Part shown: in pieces, positions 1 to 9,490 of the stretch | Layout of the letters: every line of letters starts with the position of its first letter | How positions within the stretch are numbered: the stretch's first letter is position 1 | Origin: Gillisella taibaishanensis | Lineage (GTDB): Bacteria; Pseudomonadota; Alphaproteobacteria; Rhizobiales; Rhizobiaceae | Reading direction: 5' to 3' | Assembly (NCBI RefSeq): GCF_001938985.1 | Contig: NZ_MKIN01000022.1 | Span: forward strand, 744,001-808,000 | DNA length: 64,000 bases | Translations under genes and position numbers: made by a program | The notes under the pieces: generated by a model | Seen by the model: only the letters and a program-made list of their open reading frames with translations | Databases searched by the model: none | What the model was told of the DNA's origin: nothing

Positions 1-2446
1 TGATCGCCTCGCCCAGCAGATTGGTAAGAATTTGCCGGAGCCGCCCGGCATCGCCCGACAGCATATGGGTCAACTGTCCCTGGCCGCTTACCAGAAGTTC
101 CAGATCCTTCTCCGTGGCGCGGCCGGCCATAAGCGTCACGACATCTTCCACCGCTGCCAGCGGATCGAACGGCGCAGAGCGTAATGTCAGACTGCCGTCA
201 TCGATCTTGGAGAAGTCGAGAATGTCGTTGATGACAGTCAGCAGCGACCGGCCAGACTTGACGATCACATCGACGAAGGTCTTTTGCCGCGCGTCAAGCT
301 GCGAGGCGAGCAGCAGCTCGGCCATACCAAGCACACCGTTCATCGGCGTACGGATCTCGTGGCTCATGCTGGCGAGGAAACGCGACTTGGCCTTGTCGGC
401 GGCCTCGGCTTGAACGGCCAGCGTCGTCAGCTCCGCCTCCCGCCGCTTCGCCTCGCTGACATCGCCGATCACGAACAGCCACCGATCCTCCGCGCTGGCA
501 ATGATGTCGATGCTGCGCCAAGCGCCATCGCGCCGCTGCACCACCGCTGTGGCAGAGCCATTCTGCCTGACCCCGGATTTCATCCGCTCGAAGAAGCGCT
601 CGGAATCATCACCGAAATCGCCGCGCTTGGCGCAATAGTCCGCCAATTCCCGCCAATCCGCGCCGCCCACGACAAGCTGCGGCGACAGGTCCAGAATTTC
701 GGCAAGCTTGTCGTTTCGGTAGAGAATACGGTCGCGCTGGATGACGCAGAGCCCCTGCGCCATGACCTGGGTCGCCTCTTCCAGCAGCTTACCCACATCC
801 TGCAGCCGGGCGCGCGCCTCATCGATTTCGCGTTCGCGCAGCCGTTGCTCGGTATCGTCGGAAAAGGTCAGCATCGTCTGGCCATCATCGAGCGGCGACG
901 CCGTAATGGCGATATGCCGACCATCGGCCAACACTACCTCGATCCGACTGACGTTGTTGAGATCGCGCAATTGCTGACTGTAGGCGGCAATCCGGCTTTC
1001 AAGACCAGCCTCCTCTTCGCTGGCCGTCAGCGGCCAACCCTCGGCATGGGCGTGCCTGAGATAGTCGGCAAAGGGCGTTCCAGTCAGAGGCTTTTCCTCG
1101 GGCCAGTTGGCCATGTTGCGCGCCATCGGGTTGGAAAAGGTCAACACCTGGTCGGCTCCGACAATCATGACCCCGACAGGCATGGTGCGCAGGATCGCCT
1201 CAATATCGTCATAGAGCTTTTCAGCCTGGGCCTTGGCTTCGCGCATATTGGCTTCGCCGATCTTCAGCAGCGACACATCCGCCAGCGTTCCAACGATATA
1301 GTGGGCGCCATCCGTCGCCTCGATCCGCTTCAGGCTGGTCAAAAGCGGCACGGTACTACCGTTGGGCATCACGATCAGCTGCTCACGCTCGGTCGTGCAG
1401 CCGGTCTCCAGCACCTCGAGATTTTCCGCACGCAGCATTTCGGCCTCGGCCGGAAACATCTCGTCCTCGCGCAGACCGTAGAAACGCGTGCGGTCACCAC
1501 CGAGCATCTGCTCGTAAGCCGCATTGGCAAACACCAGCCGGCGTTCGCTGTCGCGCAGAAATACCGGCTCCGGCACATTTTCGAGCGCGGCGCGATAAAG
1601 GCTGCTTTCGCGCTCATAGGTCTGAGCTTCCGTGATATCGCTGTAGAGCAGCAGGCTCTGGCCATTGTCCAGCCGGCGGGCGGTGACTGAAATCACGCGT
1701 CCGCTTGCCAGATTGAACTGCCGAGGGCACCCTTCGTCAATGAGACTGCAGAGAAAGTCTGGTGCCTCACCGGCATCATTCTCCTCGGGCGCCTTACCGA
1801 TCTGACCGTCCAGGTAAGACCCAAGTAGCGCCCGGAACGGCATGCCCACCGAAATCTCGAGGCTTAGCCCATCGAGGATCTCGGTAAAATTCCTGTTGAA
1901 ATAGACGATATGCTCGTCCGCATCGAGCAGCAGCACGCCAAGCGGAAGGAGGTCGAGAAGCATGGCATGATCCGCACCCGGAGCGAACAGCGCGGCACCT
2001 GCCGCAGATGATCCGGCAACGGACGCGGCTGCGGATGCGGTCTGTGGCGCGGACGCTTCTGCATCGCGCCGCCAGCCTCGGCTCTTGATCCGCCCGGGAC
2101 GTTCGCGAAACACACCGAAGATATAAGGCATCTCGTCTTCGGTGACGAAACGCTCGATCTGCACCCGGCAATGGCGCCGGCCACTACGATCGAAGCACAG
2201 CGCCAGATGCTCTTCGGCAAAGACCAGCGCCCGACGCTCGACATCTTCCCACGCAAGGTCTTCAGGCCGGTCGGTCAAAGCGCCTGCCCTCTGCCCGATG
2301 ACCTCTTCAGGTGTAACACCGAAAAAAGCGGCAAAGCCATCGTTGACGGCGACGAAACGCAACTCGCTATCCTTGATGAAAGCAGGCACATCGAGGCCGG
2401 CGATCTTCTCGCATGCAATCTTGAGCAATCCGCCTTCTACCGGCAA
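1..2446 (-). CDS. multi-PAS sensor histidine kinase (3' end outside window)
   Basis: The reverse strand is open from the left edge to an in-frame TAG at about 2530, giving some 815 residues here. About five PAS-like units fill the first 690 residues (for example around plus positions 2400-2130, 1960-1700, 1620-1330, 1210-900 and 830-520), followed by a HisKA dimerisation domain with the H-box SHEIRTPMNG at plus 365-338 and the start of the ATP-binding domain at the window edge. No membrane segment is seen, so it is probably a cytoplasmic sensor that autophosphorylates on the H-box histidine; receiver domains could follow outside the window. There is no ATG near the 5' end in this frame. TTG at 2446-2444 is preceded by AAGGGG at a suitable distance and is my chosen start. 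The family is certain; the start is tentative. Confidence 0.85.
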   Translation of the reverse strand, partial: MPVEGGLLKIACEKIAGLDVPAFIKDSELRFVAVNDGFAAFFGVTPEEVIGQRAGALTDRPEDLAWEDVERRALVFAEEHLALCFDRSGRRHCRVQIERFVTEDEMPYIFGVFRERPGRIKSRGWRRDAEASAPQTASAAASVAGSSAAGAALFAPGADHAMLLDLLPLGVLLLDADEHIVYFNRNFTEILDGLSLEISVGMPFRALLGSYLDGQIGKAPEENDAGEAPDFLCSLIDEGCPRQFNLASGRVISVTARRLDNGQSLLLYSDITEAQTYERESSLYRAALENVPEPVFLRDSERRLVFANAAYEQMLGGDRTRFYGLREDEMFPAEAEMLRAENLEVLETGCTTEREQLIVMPNGSTVPLLTSLKRIEATDGAHYIVGTLADVSLLKIGEANMREAKAQAEKLYDDIEAILRTMPVGVMIVGADQVLTFSNPMARNMANWPEEKPLTGTPFADYLRHAHAEGWPLTASEEEAGLESRIAAYSQQLRDLNNVSRIEVVLADGRHIAITASPLDDGQTMLTFSDDTEQRLREREIDEARARLQDVGKLLEEATQVMAQGLCVIQRDRILYRNDKLAEILDLSPQLVVGGADWRELADYCAKRGDFGDDSERFFERMKSGVRQNGSATAVVQRRDGAWRSIDIIASAEDRWLFVIGDVSEAKRREAELTTLAVQAEAADKAKSRFLASMSHEIRTPMNGVLGMAELLLASQLDARQKTFVDVIVKSGRSLLTVINDILDFSKIDDGSLTLRSAPFDPLAAVEDVVTLMAGRATEKDLELLVSGQGQLTHMLSGDAGRLRQILTNLLGEAI

Positions 2447-2854
2447 CGCTATCCCCTTAATACCGCTAAACAGACTGCCAGCGGACGCGGGCCTCTGCGT
2501 GCCCTTTATCCCGCCTGTTTTCCGATCCTAACACCGCGCATGGATCAAAACAAAGCACCTGTGGAAATTTAGCCGGCATGTTCAATCTTTCCTGAGCCTT
2601 TTTGGAAAACCCTGCCAAAACATGCCTTCACTGACCCGCGCCGTATCTTTGTGGCCAAGACAGGGCGCAACCAAAAAGCGACCTTAAAATTCTCATTAAA
2701 TTTCAGTAGATTAAATTGGCAATCATGCTCTTTGATTTGGGCTAGAATGACGAGAATTTAATCTTGGCTCCACAATTTTATCATCAATCTGCCCCGTTTC
2801 AGGATCATCTTGACATCATTCTCTTCGGAGAAAAAGTTCTGAAAGGATTGAGCC
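2447..2854. other. divergent intergenic region
   Basis: Non-coding stretch between the leftward kinase and the rightward small secreted protein. It is locally AT-rich at 2680-2765, as expected for back-to-back promoters, but I find no convincing -35/-10 pair with normal spacing and no operator-like palindrome. The open frames here are short and lack ribosome-binding sites. Confidence 0.5.
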
Positions 2855-3181
2855 ATGTCCGTATTTCGCATGAGTATGTCTGCGGGCCTTGTTGCCGCTC
2901 TGATAGGTGGCTCGCTGATGGCCACGGCCCCTGCCGCAGAGGCCCACGACCGTTTCTGGGGTGGTGTCGCAGCCGGTGCCGTCGGCGGCATCGTCGGCAG
3001 CGCCATCGTCAACGGAATGGATGGTGGACCGCGTTATTACCGGTCCTACGGCCCGCCGCCACCGCCGCCGCCGGTCTATTACCGGACCTACTATCGCCCG
3101 GTCTATGTTTCGCCCTGCCATTTCGAGCGCCGCTACGATGAATGGGGCAATAGCTACCGCGTCCAGGTGTGCCCGCGCTAA
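2855..3181 (+). CDS. small secreted Gly/Pro/Tyr-rich protein
   Basis: A 108-residue protein of unknown function, probably exported. Residues 1-30 form a Sec-type signal peptide with a hydrophobic core and an Ala-x-Ala cleavage region near AEA. Residues 35-55 are a glycine-zipper-like stretch (GGVAAGAVGGIVGSAI) that could pack against or insert into a membrane. A proline run and Tyr/Arg repeats follow (residues 60-90), then a C-terminal segment with two cysteines (CHFERRYDEWGN and a CPR end) that may form a disulphide. The ATG has AAAGGA about 9 bases upstream. It is monocistronic, closed by a strong terminator. Similar small envelope proteins are common in rhizobia; no biochemical role can be assigned. 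Confidence 0.8.
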   Translation: MSVFRMSMSAGLVAALIGGSLMATAPAAEAHDRFWGGVAAGAVGGIVGSAIVNGMDGGPRYYRSYGPPPPPPPVYYRTYYRPVYVSPCHFERRYDEWGNSYRVQVCPR

Positions 3182-3211
3182 AAGCCGTGACGGATAAATT
3201 TGCCGATACCG

Positions 3212-3247
3212 ACGCCCGCCCCGGCCCATGCCGAGGCGGGCGTTTTT
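3212..3247 (+). terminator. rho-independent terminator
   Basis: A 9-bp perfect stem (ACGCCCGCC at 3212-3220, GGCGGGCGT at 3235-3243) with a 14-base loop is followed by TTTT. It lies 30 bases after the stop of the small secreted protein. Confidence 0.9.
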
Positions 3248-3559
3248 GCATTCTGCAATTATTCCGCAGGTGCGAAGAGCCTTGACATTCGCAAGGAGAA
3301 AGCGCAAATGCAGCACAAGCTTTCAGCCTTCCGGCCGCCGCGTGAGCGCGCCATTGCATCTGAGCCATGCTGATTTCGGCAAGGTGATGCAGAAAAGGTC
3401 TGGGCGCTTCAGATATGACCGCAGCAGCGGTCAAACGCGCCGAAAGTGCTTCCAACTTACAAGTTCCCAATTCACGCGGGGTTCTTGACGCCAAAGACGG
3501 TCATCATCGCAATGAGGCGATCGTGACGAAGCGTCTTGGCGCCCCGAAAGGTTTATGAA
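3248..3559. other. long leader/intergenic region before the RNA helicase
   Basis: About 310 bases between a terminator and the helicase start, without a supported gene. DEAD-box helicases of this type are often cold-inducible through long 5' leaders, so a leader is possible here, but I see no cold-box motif that I can defend. The open frame at 3228-3488 begins inside the terminator and has no ribosome-binding site. Confidence 0.4.
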
Positions 3560-4957
3560 TTGACCAGTTTTAACGAACTTGGCCTGTCGCCGACTATTGT
3601 CGCAACGCTGACCCAGCTTGGCTTTACCATCCCGACCCCGATCCAGGCCCAGGGCATTCCTGTCGTCATGACCGGCCGCGACCTGATCGGCCTTGCCCAG
3701 ACCGGCACCGGCAAGACCGCCGCCTTCGGCCTGCCGATCATCGAGCTGCTGATGAAGGACGAGCGCCGTCCCGACAATCGCACCACCCGCACGCTGATCC
3801 TTGCCCCGACCCGCGAGCTGGTCAACCAGATCGGCGACAACCTGCGCACCTTCATTCGCAAAACGCCGATCAAGATCAACCAGGTCGTCGGCGGCGCGTC
3901 GATCAACAAGCAGCAGCTGCAGCTGGAGCGCGGCACTGACATTCTGGTCGCCACCCCGGGCCGCCTGCTTGACCTGATTTCCCGCAATGCGATTTCGCTG
4001 CGCGCCGTCACCCATCTCGTGCTCGACGAAGCCGACCAGATGCTGGACCTGGGCTTCATCCACGACCTGCGCAAGATTGCCAAGATGGTTCCGGCCAAGC
4101 GCCAGACCCTGCTGTTTTCGGCCACCATGCCGAAGGCCATTGCTGATCTCGCCGCCAGCTTCCTCAACAATCCGGTCACCGTCGAAGTCTCGCCTCCGGG
4201 CAAGGCCGCCGATAAGGTCGAACAGTATGTGCATTTCGTCAACGGCCAGAACCACAAGACCGAGCTGCTGAAGAAGACACTCGCCGATCATCCCGATGGC
4301 CGCTCCATCGTCTTCCTTCGCACCAAGCATGGCGCGGAAAAGCTGATGAAGCACCTGGAAGTTACCGGTTTCTCGGTGGCCTCCATTCACGGCAACAAGA
4401 GCCAGGGTCAGCGCGAGCGCGCGCTCAAGGGCTTCCGCGACGGCTCGATCCGCACGCTGATCGCCACCGACGTTGCCGCCCGCGGCATCGACATCCCGGC
4501 CGTCAGCCACGTCTTCAACTACGACCTGCCTGAAGTGCCTGACGCTTACGTCCACCGCATCGGCCGTACCGCCCGTGCCGGCCGCGACGGCATTGCCATC
4601 GCCTTCTGCGGCCCGGACGAAGCCCGCCTGCTGCGCGACATCGAGCGGCTGATGGGCATTGAAATTGCCGTCGCCAGCGGTGAAGCTCCTGCTGACCGTG
4701 GTCGTCCTGCCCGTCCCACCCGCCGTCCCGGCGGTGGTGCCGGCGCCGGCAACCGCAACCACGGCAATGGCCAGCCCCGCAAGGACGGCCGCCCGCAGGC
4801 ACGCGGCCCGCGTGAAGACGGCGGCGAAGGTGAGAACCGTTCGGCCCGTCCCGGCGGCAACCGCAAGCCCGGCAGCCGCCCGGCCCGCCGCCCCGACCGT
4901 CCGCGTCAGGATGGCCCGGCCCGCGCCGGTGCCGGCGGCCAGCGCCGCGAACGGTAA
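3560..4957 (+). CDS. rhlE: DEAD-box ATP-dependent RNA helicase, RhlE-like
   Basis: Unwinds RNA duplexes using ATP, typically in ribosome assembly, RNA decay or cold adaptation. Both RecA-like lobes are complete. The Q-motif region (GFTIPTPIQ) lies near residue 22, Walker A AQTGTGKT at 46-53, DEAD at 156-159 and SAT at 187-189, with the lobe 2 signature [10 protein letters not shown] near 330. Residues from about 380 form an Arg/Gly/Pro-rich basic tail typical of RNA-binding RhlE proteins. Start: I prefer TTG at 3560 (protein begins [10 protein letters not shown]), because GAAAGG lies 9 bases upstream; an in-frame TTG at 3536 would add eight residues but lacks such a site. It stands alone with its own terminator. 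The helicase call is certain; assignment to RhlE rather than another paralogue is likely. Confidence 0.93.
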   Translation: MTSFNELGLSPTIVATLTQLGFTIPTPIQAQGIPVVMTGRDLIGLAQTGTGKTAAFGLPIIELLMKDERRPDNRTTRTLILAPTRELVNQIGDNLRTFIRKTPIKINQVVGGASINKQQLQLERGTDILVATPGRLLDLISRNAISLRAVTHLVLDEADQMLDLGFIHDLRKIAKMVPAKRQTLLFSATMPKAIADLAASFLNNPVTVEVSPPGKAADKVEQYVHFVNGQNHKTELLKKTLADHPDGRSIVFLRTKHGAEKLMKHLEVTGFSVASIHGNKSQGQRERALKGFRDGSIRTLIATDVAARGIDIPAVSHVFNYDLPEVPDAYVHRIGRTARAGRDGIAIAFCGPDEARLLRDIERLMGIEIAVASGEAPADRGRPARPTRRPGGGAGAGNRNHGNGQPRKDGRPQARGPREDGGEGENRSARPGGNRKPGSRPARRPDRPRQDGPARAGAGGQRRER

Positions 4958-4980
4958 AAATCACTACACGCAAAATAAGG

Positions 4981-5004
4981 AAAGGCCGGTTTATCCGGCC
5001 TTTT
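4981..5004 (+). terminator. rho-independent terminator of the helicase gene
   Basis: Perfect 9-bp stem AAAGGCCGG / CCGGCCTTT (4981-4989 and 4995-5003) with a 5-base loop, 24 bases after the helicase stop codon. Confidence 0.9.
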
Positions 5005-5041
5005 CGTTGTTTACATTTTTTGTTTCGCATCGGACCGCCTC

Positions 5042-5644
5042 ATGCTGATCAAGCAAACCGATTATCACCGCATTTACAGCGTCATCAATTCGCTGCTGCT
5101 GAGCGAGAACGCCAATCCGGCCACGGCCAGCATGTATTTCAGCGTCTTCGGTTCCTACCTTTTGAAGCAGCACTTCAAGATCAATGCGACGCCGAAAAGC
5201 GGGCTGGCGGCCTATCGCTTCGGCAATGAGGTCATGGTCTTTGCCGAGCGCAAGGATGACGGCTTCCTGAGCGGCGACGGCGACAATTTCCATTGCTGGG
5301 TCGAGGCCGATGGCTGGGCGATCGACTTCATGGCACCCGCCTTCATGCTCGACGGCAAGGCCTTGCCCGCCAAGATGCTGCAAAAGCCCCTGAGGGCCAT
5401 GGCTGATGACATCAGCAGCCTCAACGCATCAGGCGATTTCTTCTATATCTCGACACCACAGGCCACCGCCCGCCGCTTCGCCGGCTGGAAAGACGCCAGC
5501 GCCATCGGCGACCTCGCCCGGATCGCCGAACTCTGGTTTCGCAAATCCCCGAAAAAGATGATGCCGTCGATCACGGTCACAGGCGAATTCGGCTCGCAGA
5601 AACAGGTGCAGCTGACAGGCAAGCCGCTGACGGGAACATGGTGA
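5042..5644 (+). CDS. DUF2026-family protein
   Basis: A 200-residue soluble protein starting MLIKQTDYHRIYSVINSLLL. No signal peptide or membrane segment is seen. The sequence resembles the DUF2026 family found in agrobacteria and relatives, whose function is not established; the resemblance is from memory of the family, not a search. Residues 45-100 contain conserved-looking aromatic positions (FGSYLLKQHF, FHCWVEADGWAIDFMAPAF), and the single Cys followed by Trp near residue 82 could be tested as an active-site residue. It is transcribed towards the beta-lactamase gene and ends 44 bases from it. The ATG lies 38 bases after the helicase terminator, so it must have its own promoter. Confidence 0.7.
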   Translation: MLIKQTDYHRIYSVINSLLLSENANPATASMYFSVFGSYLLKQHFKINATPKSGLAAYRFGNEVMVFAERKDDGFLSGDGDNFHCWVEADGWAIDFMAPAFMLDGKALPAKMLQKPLRAMADDISSLNASGDFFYISTPQATARRFAGWKDASAIGDLARIAELWFRKSPKKMMPSITVTGEFGSQKQVQLTGKPLTGTW

Positions 5645-5687
5645 GGTAAGCCGCATAACCGGCGAGCGGCTACAGCGCCTATCTCCG

Positions 5688-6833
5688 CTATTTCGCCAGC
5701 AATGCGTTGATCAGACCATAGGTCGCCTGGACGCGCGCCTCGTTCGGATAGTTCTTGTTGGCGAGAACGACGACGCCAAGCTTCTCGCCCGGCACCATCG
5801 CGATATAGCCGCCAAACCCGTTGGTCGAACCCGTCTTGTTCAGGATGACATTCTTCTGGGGTGGCAGCGGCGGGCTGATCGCTTCGACTGGCTGTGGCTT
5901 CATGATGAAATCATAGCCATTGCCTGAGGTCATCTCGGCGAGGTCGGCGGGCCAGGGATACTGTTCCCAGATCATGTCCTGGGTGAAATAAGCTGTCTTG
6001 TAGCGGCCTTGCTGGGTTGTCTCGATCGCCTTGCGCAGATCGCCGGGAACCTTCCCCTGCCCCAGTTCCGCATCGAGAACCTTCAGCATGTCTCTGGCGC
6101 TTGATTTCACGCCGTAGGCCTCCGCATCCAGCACGCCAGGGCTTACCCGAATCGGCGCATTGGTCTTGCGGTCATAGCCAAAGGCATAATTGCGCATCTC
6201 GCTTTTCGGCACGTCGATCCACGTATGATGCAGCCCGAATGCTGGGAACAGCATGGTCTGCGCCACCTGCTTGTAGCTCGAGCCCATTGACTTGCCGGAG
6301 ATATAGCCGAGCATGCCGATGCTGATATTCGAATAGCTGCGCGCCCCCGGCTGCGGCGGATGCCAATCCTTCAGCCAGGTCACCAATCCATCGACATTGG
6401 AAATGCTATCAGGCACCTGCAACGGCAATCCGCCCGAATGATGGGTCGCGAGATCCATCAGCGTCAGCTTGTCCCCGATCGTGCAAGCGTCATTGCACAG
6501 GTGATGAGCCACGGTGTCATTGAGATTGAGCTTGCCACGCTGCTCAGCCAAGGCCGCAAGCGTAACGTTGAAGATCTTGCTCATCGAGCCAAGTTCGAAC
6601 AGCGTATCCGGCGTCGCCGCCTTGTTATCGGCCCGCGATCCCAGGCCAACCGCATAGAATTCATGTTTGCCGTTCCTGGTCACACCGACGACGAGGCCAG
6701 GAATATCATATTGTTTTACAACGGGTTCAAAGGCAGCTCGGGCCTTTTCATCCAATCCATCGGCCAGAGCATTGGGACCATTTATGGCCAGCATCGCCAC
6801 GCAAACCGCCACCAGCGACAAGCACTTTTTCAT
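5688..6833 (-). CDS. ampC: class C beta-lactamase (AmpC type)
   Basis: A periplasmic serine beta-lactamase of 381 residues, the usual length for class C. A signal peptide covers about residues 1-24 (cleavage after NALA). The three class C motifs are present: SxxK at 83-86 (SMSK, catalytic serine and lysine), YSN at 167-169 and KTG at 333-335. The enzyme should hydrolyse cephalosporins. Class C genes in Gram-negatives are often induced by a divergently transcribed LysR-type AmpR, but the next gene upstream (6986-7984) lies on the same strand and is a winged-helix protein, not AmpR. Expression is therefore constitutive or controlled differently. The start ATG gives a normal signal peptide. Confidence 0.95.
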   Translation of the reverse strand: MKKCLSLVAVCVAMLAINGPNALADGLDEKARAAFEPVVKQYDIPGLVVGVTRNGKHEFYAVGLGSRADNKAATPDTLFELGSMSKIFNVTLAALAEQRGKLNLNDTVAHHLCNDACTIGDKLTLMDLATHHSGGLPLQVPDSISNVDGLVTWLKDWHPPQPGARSYSNISIGMLGYISGKSMGSSYKQVAQTMLFPAFGLHHTWIDVPKSEMRNYAFGYDRKTNAPIRVSPGVLDAEAYGVKSSARDMLKVLDAELGQGKVPGDLRKAIETTQQGRYKTAYFTQDMIWEQYPWPADLAEMTSGNGYDFIMKPQPVEAISPPLPPQKNVILNKTGSTNGFGGYIAMVPGEKLGVVVLANKNYPNEARVQATYGLINALLAK

Positions 6834-6985
6834 TCCACCCGCTCCACATCACCATTTCCCACAACGGCTCGCAGATACCGGCATCGTCCGGGCAAAGTTG
6901 TGGCACGCGGCGACAAGGGGAGGTTTTCCATCCCCTAATTTGTCAGCAGCTGCTAAAAAGAGCAGGTCAGGCGGATGCTAAGCGC

Positions 6986-7984
6986 TTATGCGGCACTAGC
7001 AAGCCGCTGCTTCGCCATCCGGTAGATCACGTCATTACCCGCCATGGTGTCGGCCAGAAACCGGTCGAACCCGGCGCGGCATTGCTCGGTCAGCGATACG
7101 GTCTTGCCATGCATGGTGAGAAAGCCATGGCTCTCGGCATCATGCAGCAGCACCCGCACATGGGTTCTGGAGAGGCCGAAAATCTTGCCAAGGCCGGCCA
7201 ACGAAATGGCCGGCACGCGGCCATCCGGCTGATGGAGGCACAATTTCATCAGCTTCGTCAGCACCATCATCCCACCCTGACGCGGCAGGAAGAACGCGAT
7301 GGTCGGATTGGCCATGATGAACTGTCGCGAATGAGCAACGAATGAAAAACCGATCTGGCGGGCGATCTTCTGGAACGGCTCATCGCCCATAAGCGGTTCC
7401 GGATAGCCCGGCTGCGGAAACAGCGCCTGCAGCGGCGCGTAATAGACCCGCAGCGCCTGCTTGTCGTGATCGAGCATCTTCTGGCTGGGCATGAGGATCT
7501 TTGCGCGCCGATCCCCCGGCGCCACCGCCGCCTCGACATAGCCCAGATCGCTCAATCGTTTCAAAATATCGTAGATCCGCCCCTTGCTGGCAATACCCAG
7601 TGCCGTCAGCTCCCGCTTCAGCAAATCGGTCGTCGGCCAAGTGTTTCGATCATGCTCGACATAACCAGCATAGGCGGTGATCAGCGTCATGAACACGAAA
7701 GCTCGGCCTTCATCGAACAGCAAGCGGTTCAGAACCTGCTGATTCTCATGCAGCCCAAGCATCGCCTCAATATAAACGGAACGGGCTTTATCAAAATCAG
7801 GATGCGAAAGAAACTCTTCTGCAGAGCGCATGAGCGAGACGTCTTGAAGCAAGGCAAGAACTCCGACAAATTTTAACAGCAATGATGAGAGCGAACTCGG
7901 TAACTTCCAGCGACTGGATCTCCGCGCCAAACTGTAAAAAAAGTCGCTTTTATCCACCGTACGAAAGCCTGCCGAAGCGGCCAT
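6986..7984 (-). CDS. winged-helix (MarR/Crp-like) transcriptional regulator
   Basis: A predicted cytoplasmic DNA-binding protein with two helix-turn-helix-like regions. One lies near residues 125-165 (LLKRELTALGIASKGRIYDI, then LSDLGYVE, then a basic DRRAK wing), the other near 270-300 (LAGLGKIFGLSRTHVRVLLH). The ORF is open to ATG at 7984, but no ribosome-binding site precedes it. An internal ATG at 7831 (protein beginning MRSAEEFLSHPDFDKA) agrees better with how I remember homologues starting and would leave a leader of about 160 bases. The gene ends 150 bases upstream of ampC on the same strand; there is no evidence that it regulates ampC. The regulated target is unknown. Confidence 0.75.
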   Translation of the reverse strand: MAASAGFRTVDKSDFFYSLARRSSRWKLPSSLSSLLLKFVGVLALLQDVSLMRSAEEFLSHPDFDKARSVYIEAMLGLHENQQVLNRLLFDEGRAFVFMTLITAYAGYVEHDRNTWPTTDLLKRELTALGIASKGRIYDILKRLSDLGYVEAAVAPGDRRAKILMPSQKMLDHDKQALRVYYAPLQALFPQPGYPEPLMGDEPFQKIARQIGFSFVAHSRQFIMANPTIAFFLPRQGGMMVLTKLMKLCLHQPDGRVPAISLAGLGKIFGLSRTHVRVLLHDAESHGFLTMHGKTVSLTEQCRAGFDRFLADTMAGNDVIYRMAKQRLASAA

Positions 7985-7990
7985 AATGTT

Positions 7991-8023
7991 ATTGACAGTA
8001 ATTATAGGATAAAAATAGTCAAT
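7991..8023. promoter_or_regulatory. inverted repeat ATTGAC-N21-GTCAAT in divergent promoter region
   Basis: A 6-bp inverted repeat (7991-7996 and 8018-8023) flanks an AT-rich core that reads TATAAT on the reverse strand at 8006-8001. It sits just upstream of the ATG of the winged-helix gene, where an autoregulatory operator would be expected. The association is inferred from position only. Confidence 0.35.
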
Positions 8024-8171
8024 GTGGATATTTGGGCGCAGCGAGGTAACAGCTCGGGCAATAGCCGTCCTCCCGGTACCACCTTCACCCCCAACATAAT
8101 ATTCCGTCTTTGATCAAGGTTGACTTGCGCGGCACGTCAACTCCGTGTCGCCGTCGCAGAGCACAGCGAAT

Positions 8172-8201
8172 TGACTTTTCTCAGAAATGCTTCTTAGCTA
8201 A
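8172..8201 (+). promoter_or_regulatory. candidate sigma-70 promoter for the AAA+ gene
   Basis: TTGACT at 8172-8177 is followed after 18 bases by TAGCTA at 8196-8201, about 25 bases before the GTG start of the AAA+ gene. The -35 is good and the -10 is weak. Confidence 0.35.
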
Positions 8202-8227
8202 GTTCATTCAACGTCGAGGACGTCATC

Positions 8228-9475
8228 GTGGGAACCGCCGCACTGATCAACCGCAGCCTCCCCGTTTTGATTTTTTTTGTTTGCTTCATAACCATTGTAC
8301 GGTTCCTGGCCGATGGGACTGCGAAGCTCGGCATCTGGTTGAGAATGGCCGCCTCGTTCGCTGGCGCATGGTGGGGGCTCATCCTAGCCGTTGCGTTTCT
8401 GCTGTGGATCGTGGTCGGGCTTGGGCTGCTCGCACGGTGGGGAAAATTGCCCAAGTGGATCGTCAAAAGGAAATGGGCGATGGATGTATTGAACAGGCTT
8501 ACCAATCGCGCCGCCTTGGAAGAGCGACTTAAGGGCGATGCAACACCCGTGTTCATCGATGCTAACGCACTCGCCGAAGCGTTGAAAGCGCGTGTCATCG
8601 GTCAGGATGCAATCTGCGACGATATCGCAGCCCAAATTCGCCGGCGCATGGCGCTTCAGCAGCGTGGCAAGCCCGTCGGCATCTTTCTCCTTGCCGGGCC
8701 TCCCGGCACCGGCAAGACCTATCTTGCCAAGTGCCTGGCAGAAGAACTGCGGCGTGCCCTGATCCATCTCGATATGACGCAATTTTCCCAAGCGCTATCG
8801 GCCACGATGCTGTTCGGCTCCCCAAAAGGGTATGTCGGCTCAAACAGTTATGGCAAGCTAACGGCAGGGCTTCGTGATACGCCGGATGCCGTGGTCCTTC
8901 TCGATGAAATCGAGAAGGCGCACCCCGAGGTCCATAAGAAATTCCTCACCTCCTGGAACGACGGGTTCGTGACAGAGGCATCGGATGGTCGGCCGATTTC
9001 TACGACGCGCGCCATCTTCATGCTGACGACCAATGCCGCCTCCGACGATCTCGAGGATGTGCGTAAGCAGGACGGGACGGATCAAGACGCGCTGCGCCGC
9101 AATGCGACCACTGCGCTGAGAGACGCGGGCTTTGCGCCGGAAGTGCTCAATAGAATCGATCGCATCCTGATATTCTCCAAACTTTACGGCCTGGATGTCG
9201 CGCGAGTGACGGCGTTGGAAATCGAACAGATGGTTCGCAGCTATGGCCTTGAGGTGGCGGACCAGGGTATCGATCCTGAATTACTGTTTAAAATGATGCA
9301 AAGACAGGAAACGCTCGCCGAGGCTGCCTCGTCGCGCGACATCGTCCGCTCCATCGAGGAATCGATAGCCGATTCGCTGATCACCGCGCGGCAAGACGGC
9401 GCTCGGTGCGTTGCTTTGATCGAGAGCGGAGAAGGCGTGATCGCGATGCCGGTTGAGCAACGCATAGAGCCCTGA
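8228..9475 (+). CDS. membrane-anchored Clp/Hsp100-type AAA+ ATPase
   Basis: A 415-residue protein made of two N-terminal membrane segments (about residues 9-28 and 42-67) and one AAA+ module of the ClpA/ClpB second-domain type. Walker A is GPPGTGKT (near residue 158), the pore loop is GYVG in GSPKGYVG, Walker B is VVLLDEIEKAHP, sensor 1 is TTN, and an arginine-finger region PEVLNRID is present. The C-terminal small domain is short and divergent. Soluble Clp proteins have no membrane anchor and usually two AAA+ domains or a longer N-domain, so this is an unusual single-ring, membrane-tethered unfoldase or remodeller. GTG start with GAGGA upstream. The next gene starts 15 bases downstream and also encodes a membrane protein, suggesting a two-gene unit. 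Substrate unknown. Confidence 0.85.
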   Translation: MGTAALINRSLPVLIFFVCFITIVRFLADGTAKLGIWLRMAASFAGAWWGLILAVAFLLWIVVGLGLLARWGKLPKWIVKRKWAMDVLNRLTNRAALEERLKGDATPVFIDANALAEALKARVIGQDAICDDIAAQIRRRMALQQRGKPVGIFLLAGPPGTGKTYLAKCLAEELRRALIHLDMTQFSQALSATMLFGSPKGYVGSNSYGKLTAGLRDTPDAVVLLDEIEKAHPEVHKKFLTSWNDGFVTEASDGRPISTTRAIFMLTTNAASDDLEDVRKQDGTDQDALRRNATTALRDAGFAPEVLNRIDRILIFSKLYGLDVARVTALEIEQMVRSYGLEVADQGIDPELLFKMMQRQETLAEAASSRDIVRSIEESIADSLITARQDGARCVALIESGEGVIAMPVEQRIEP

Positions 9476-9490
9476 TAGGACGCCATAGAA

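Noticed and set aside
284..1690. Long plus-strand open frame of 468 codons
   Set aside because: It lies opposite the multi-PAS kinase, whose reverse-strand translation shows clear PAS and HisKA motifs; the plus frame resembles no protein and is a product of GC-rich codon bias.
3431..4762. Long reverse-strand frame opposite the RNA helicase
   Set aside because: The plus strand has all helicase motifs; the reverse frame is low-complexity and lacks a start signal.
8001..8022. TTGACT...TATAAT on the reverse strand upstream of the winged-helix gene
   Set aside because: The two hexamers are only 10 bases apart, too close for a sigma-70 promoter; kept only as an inverted repeat.
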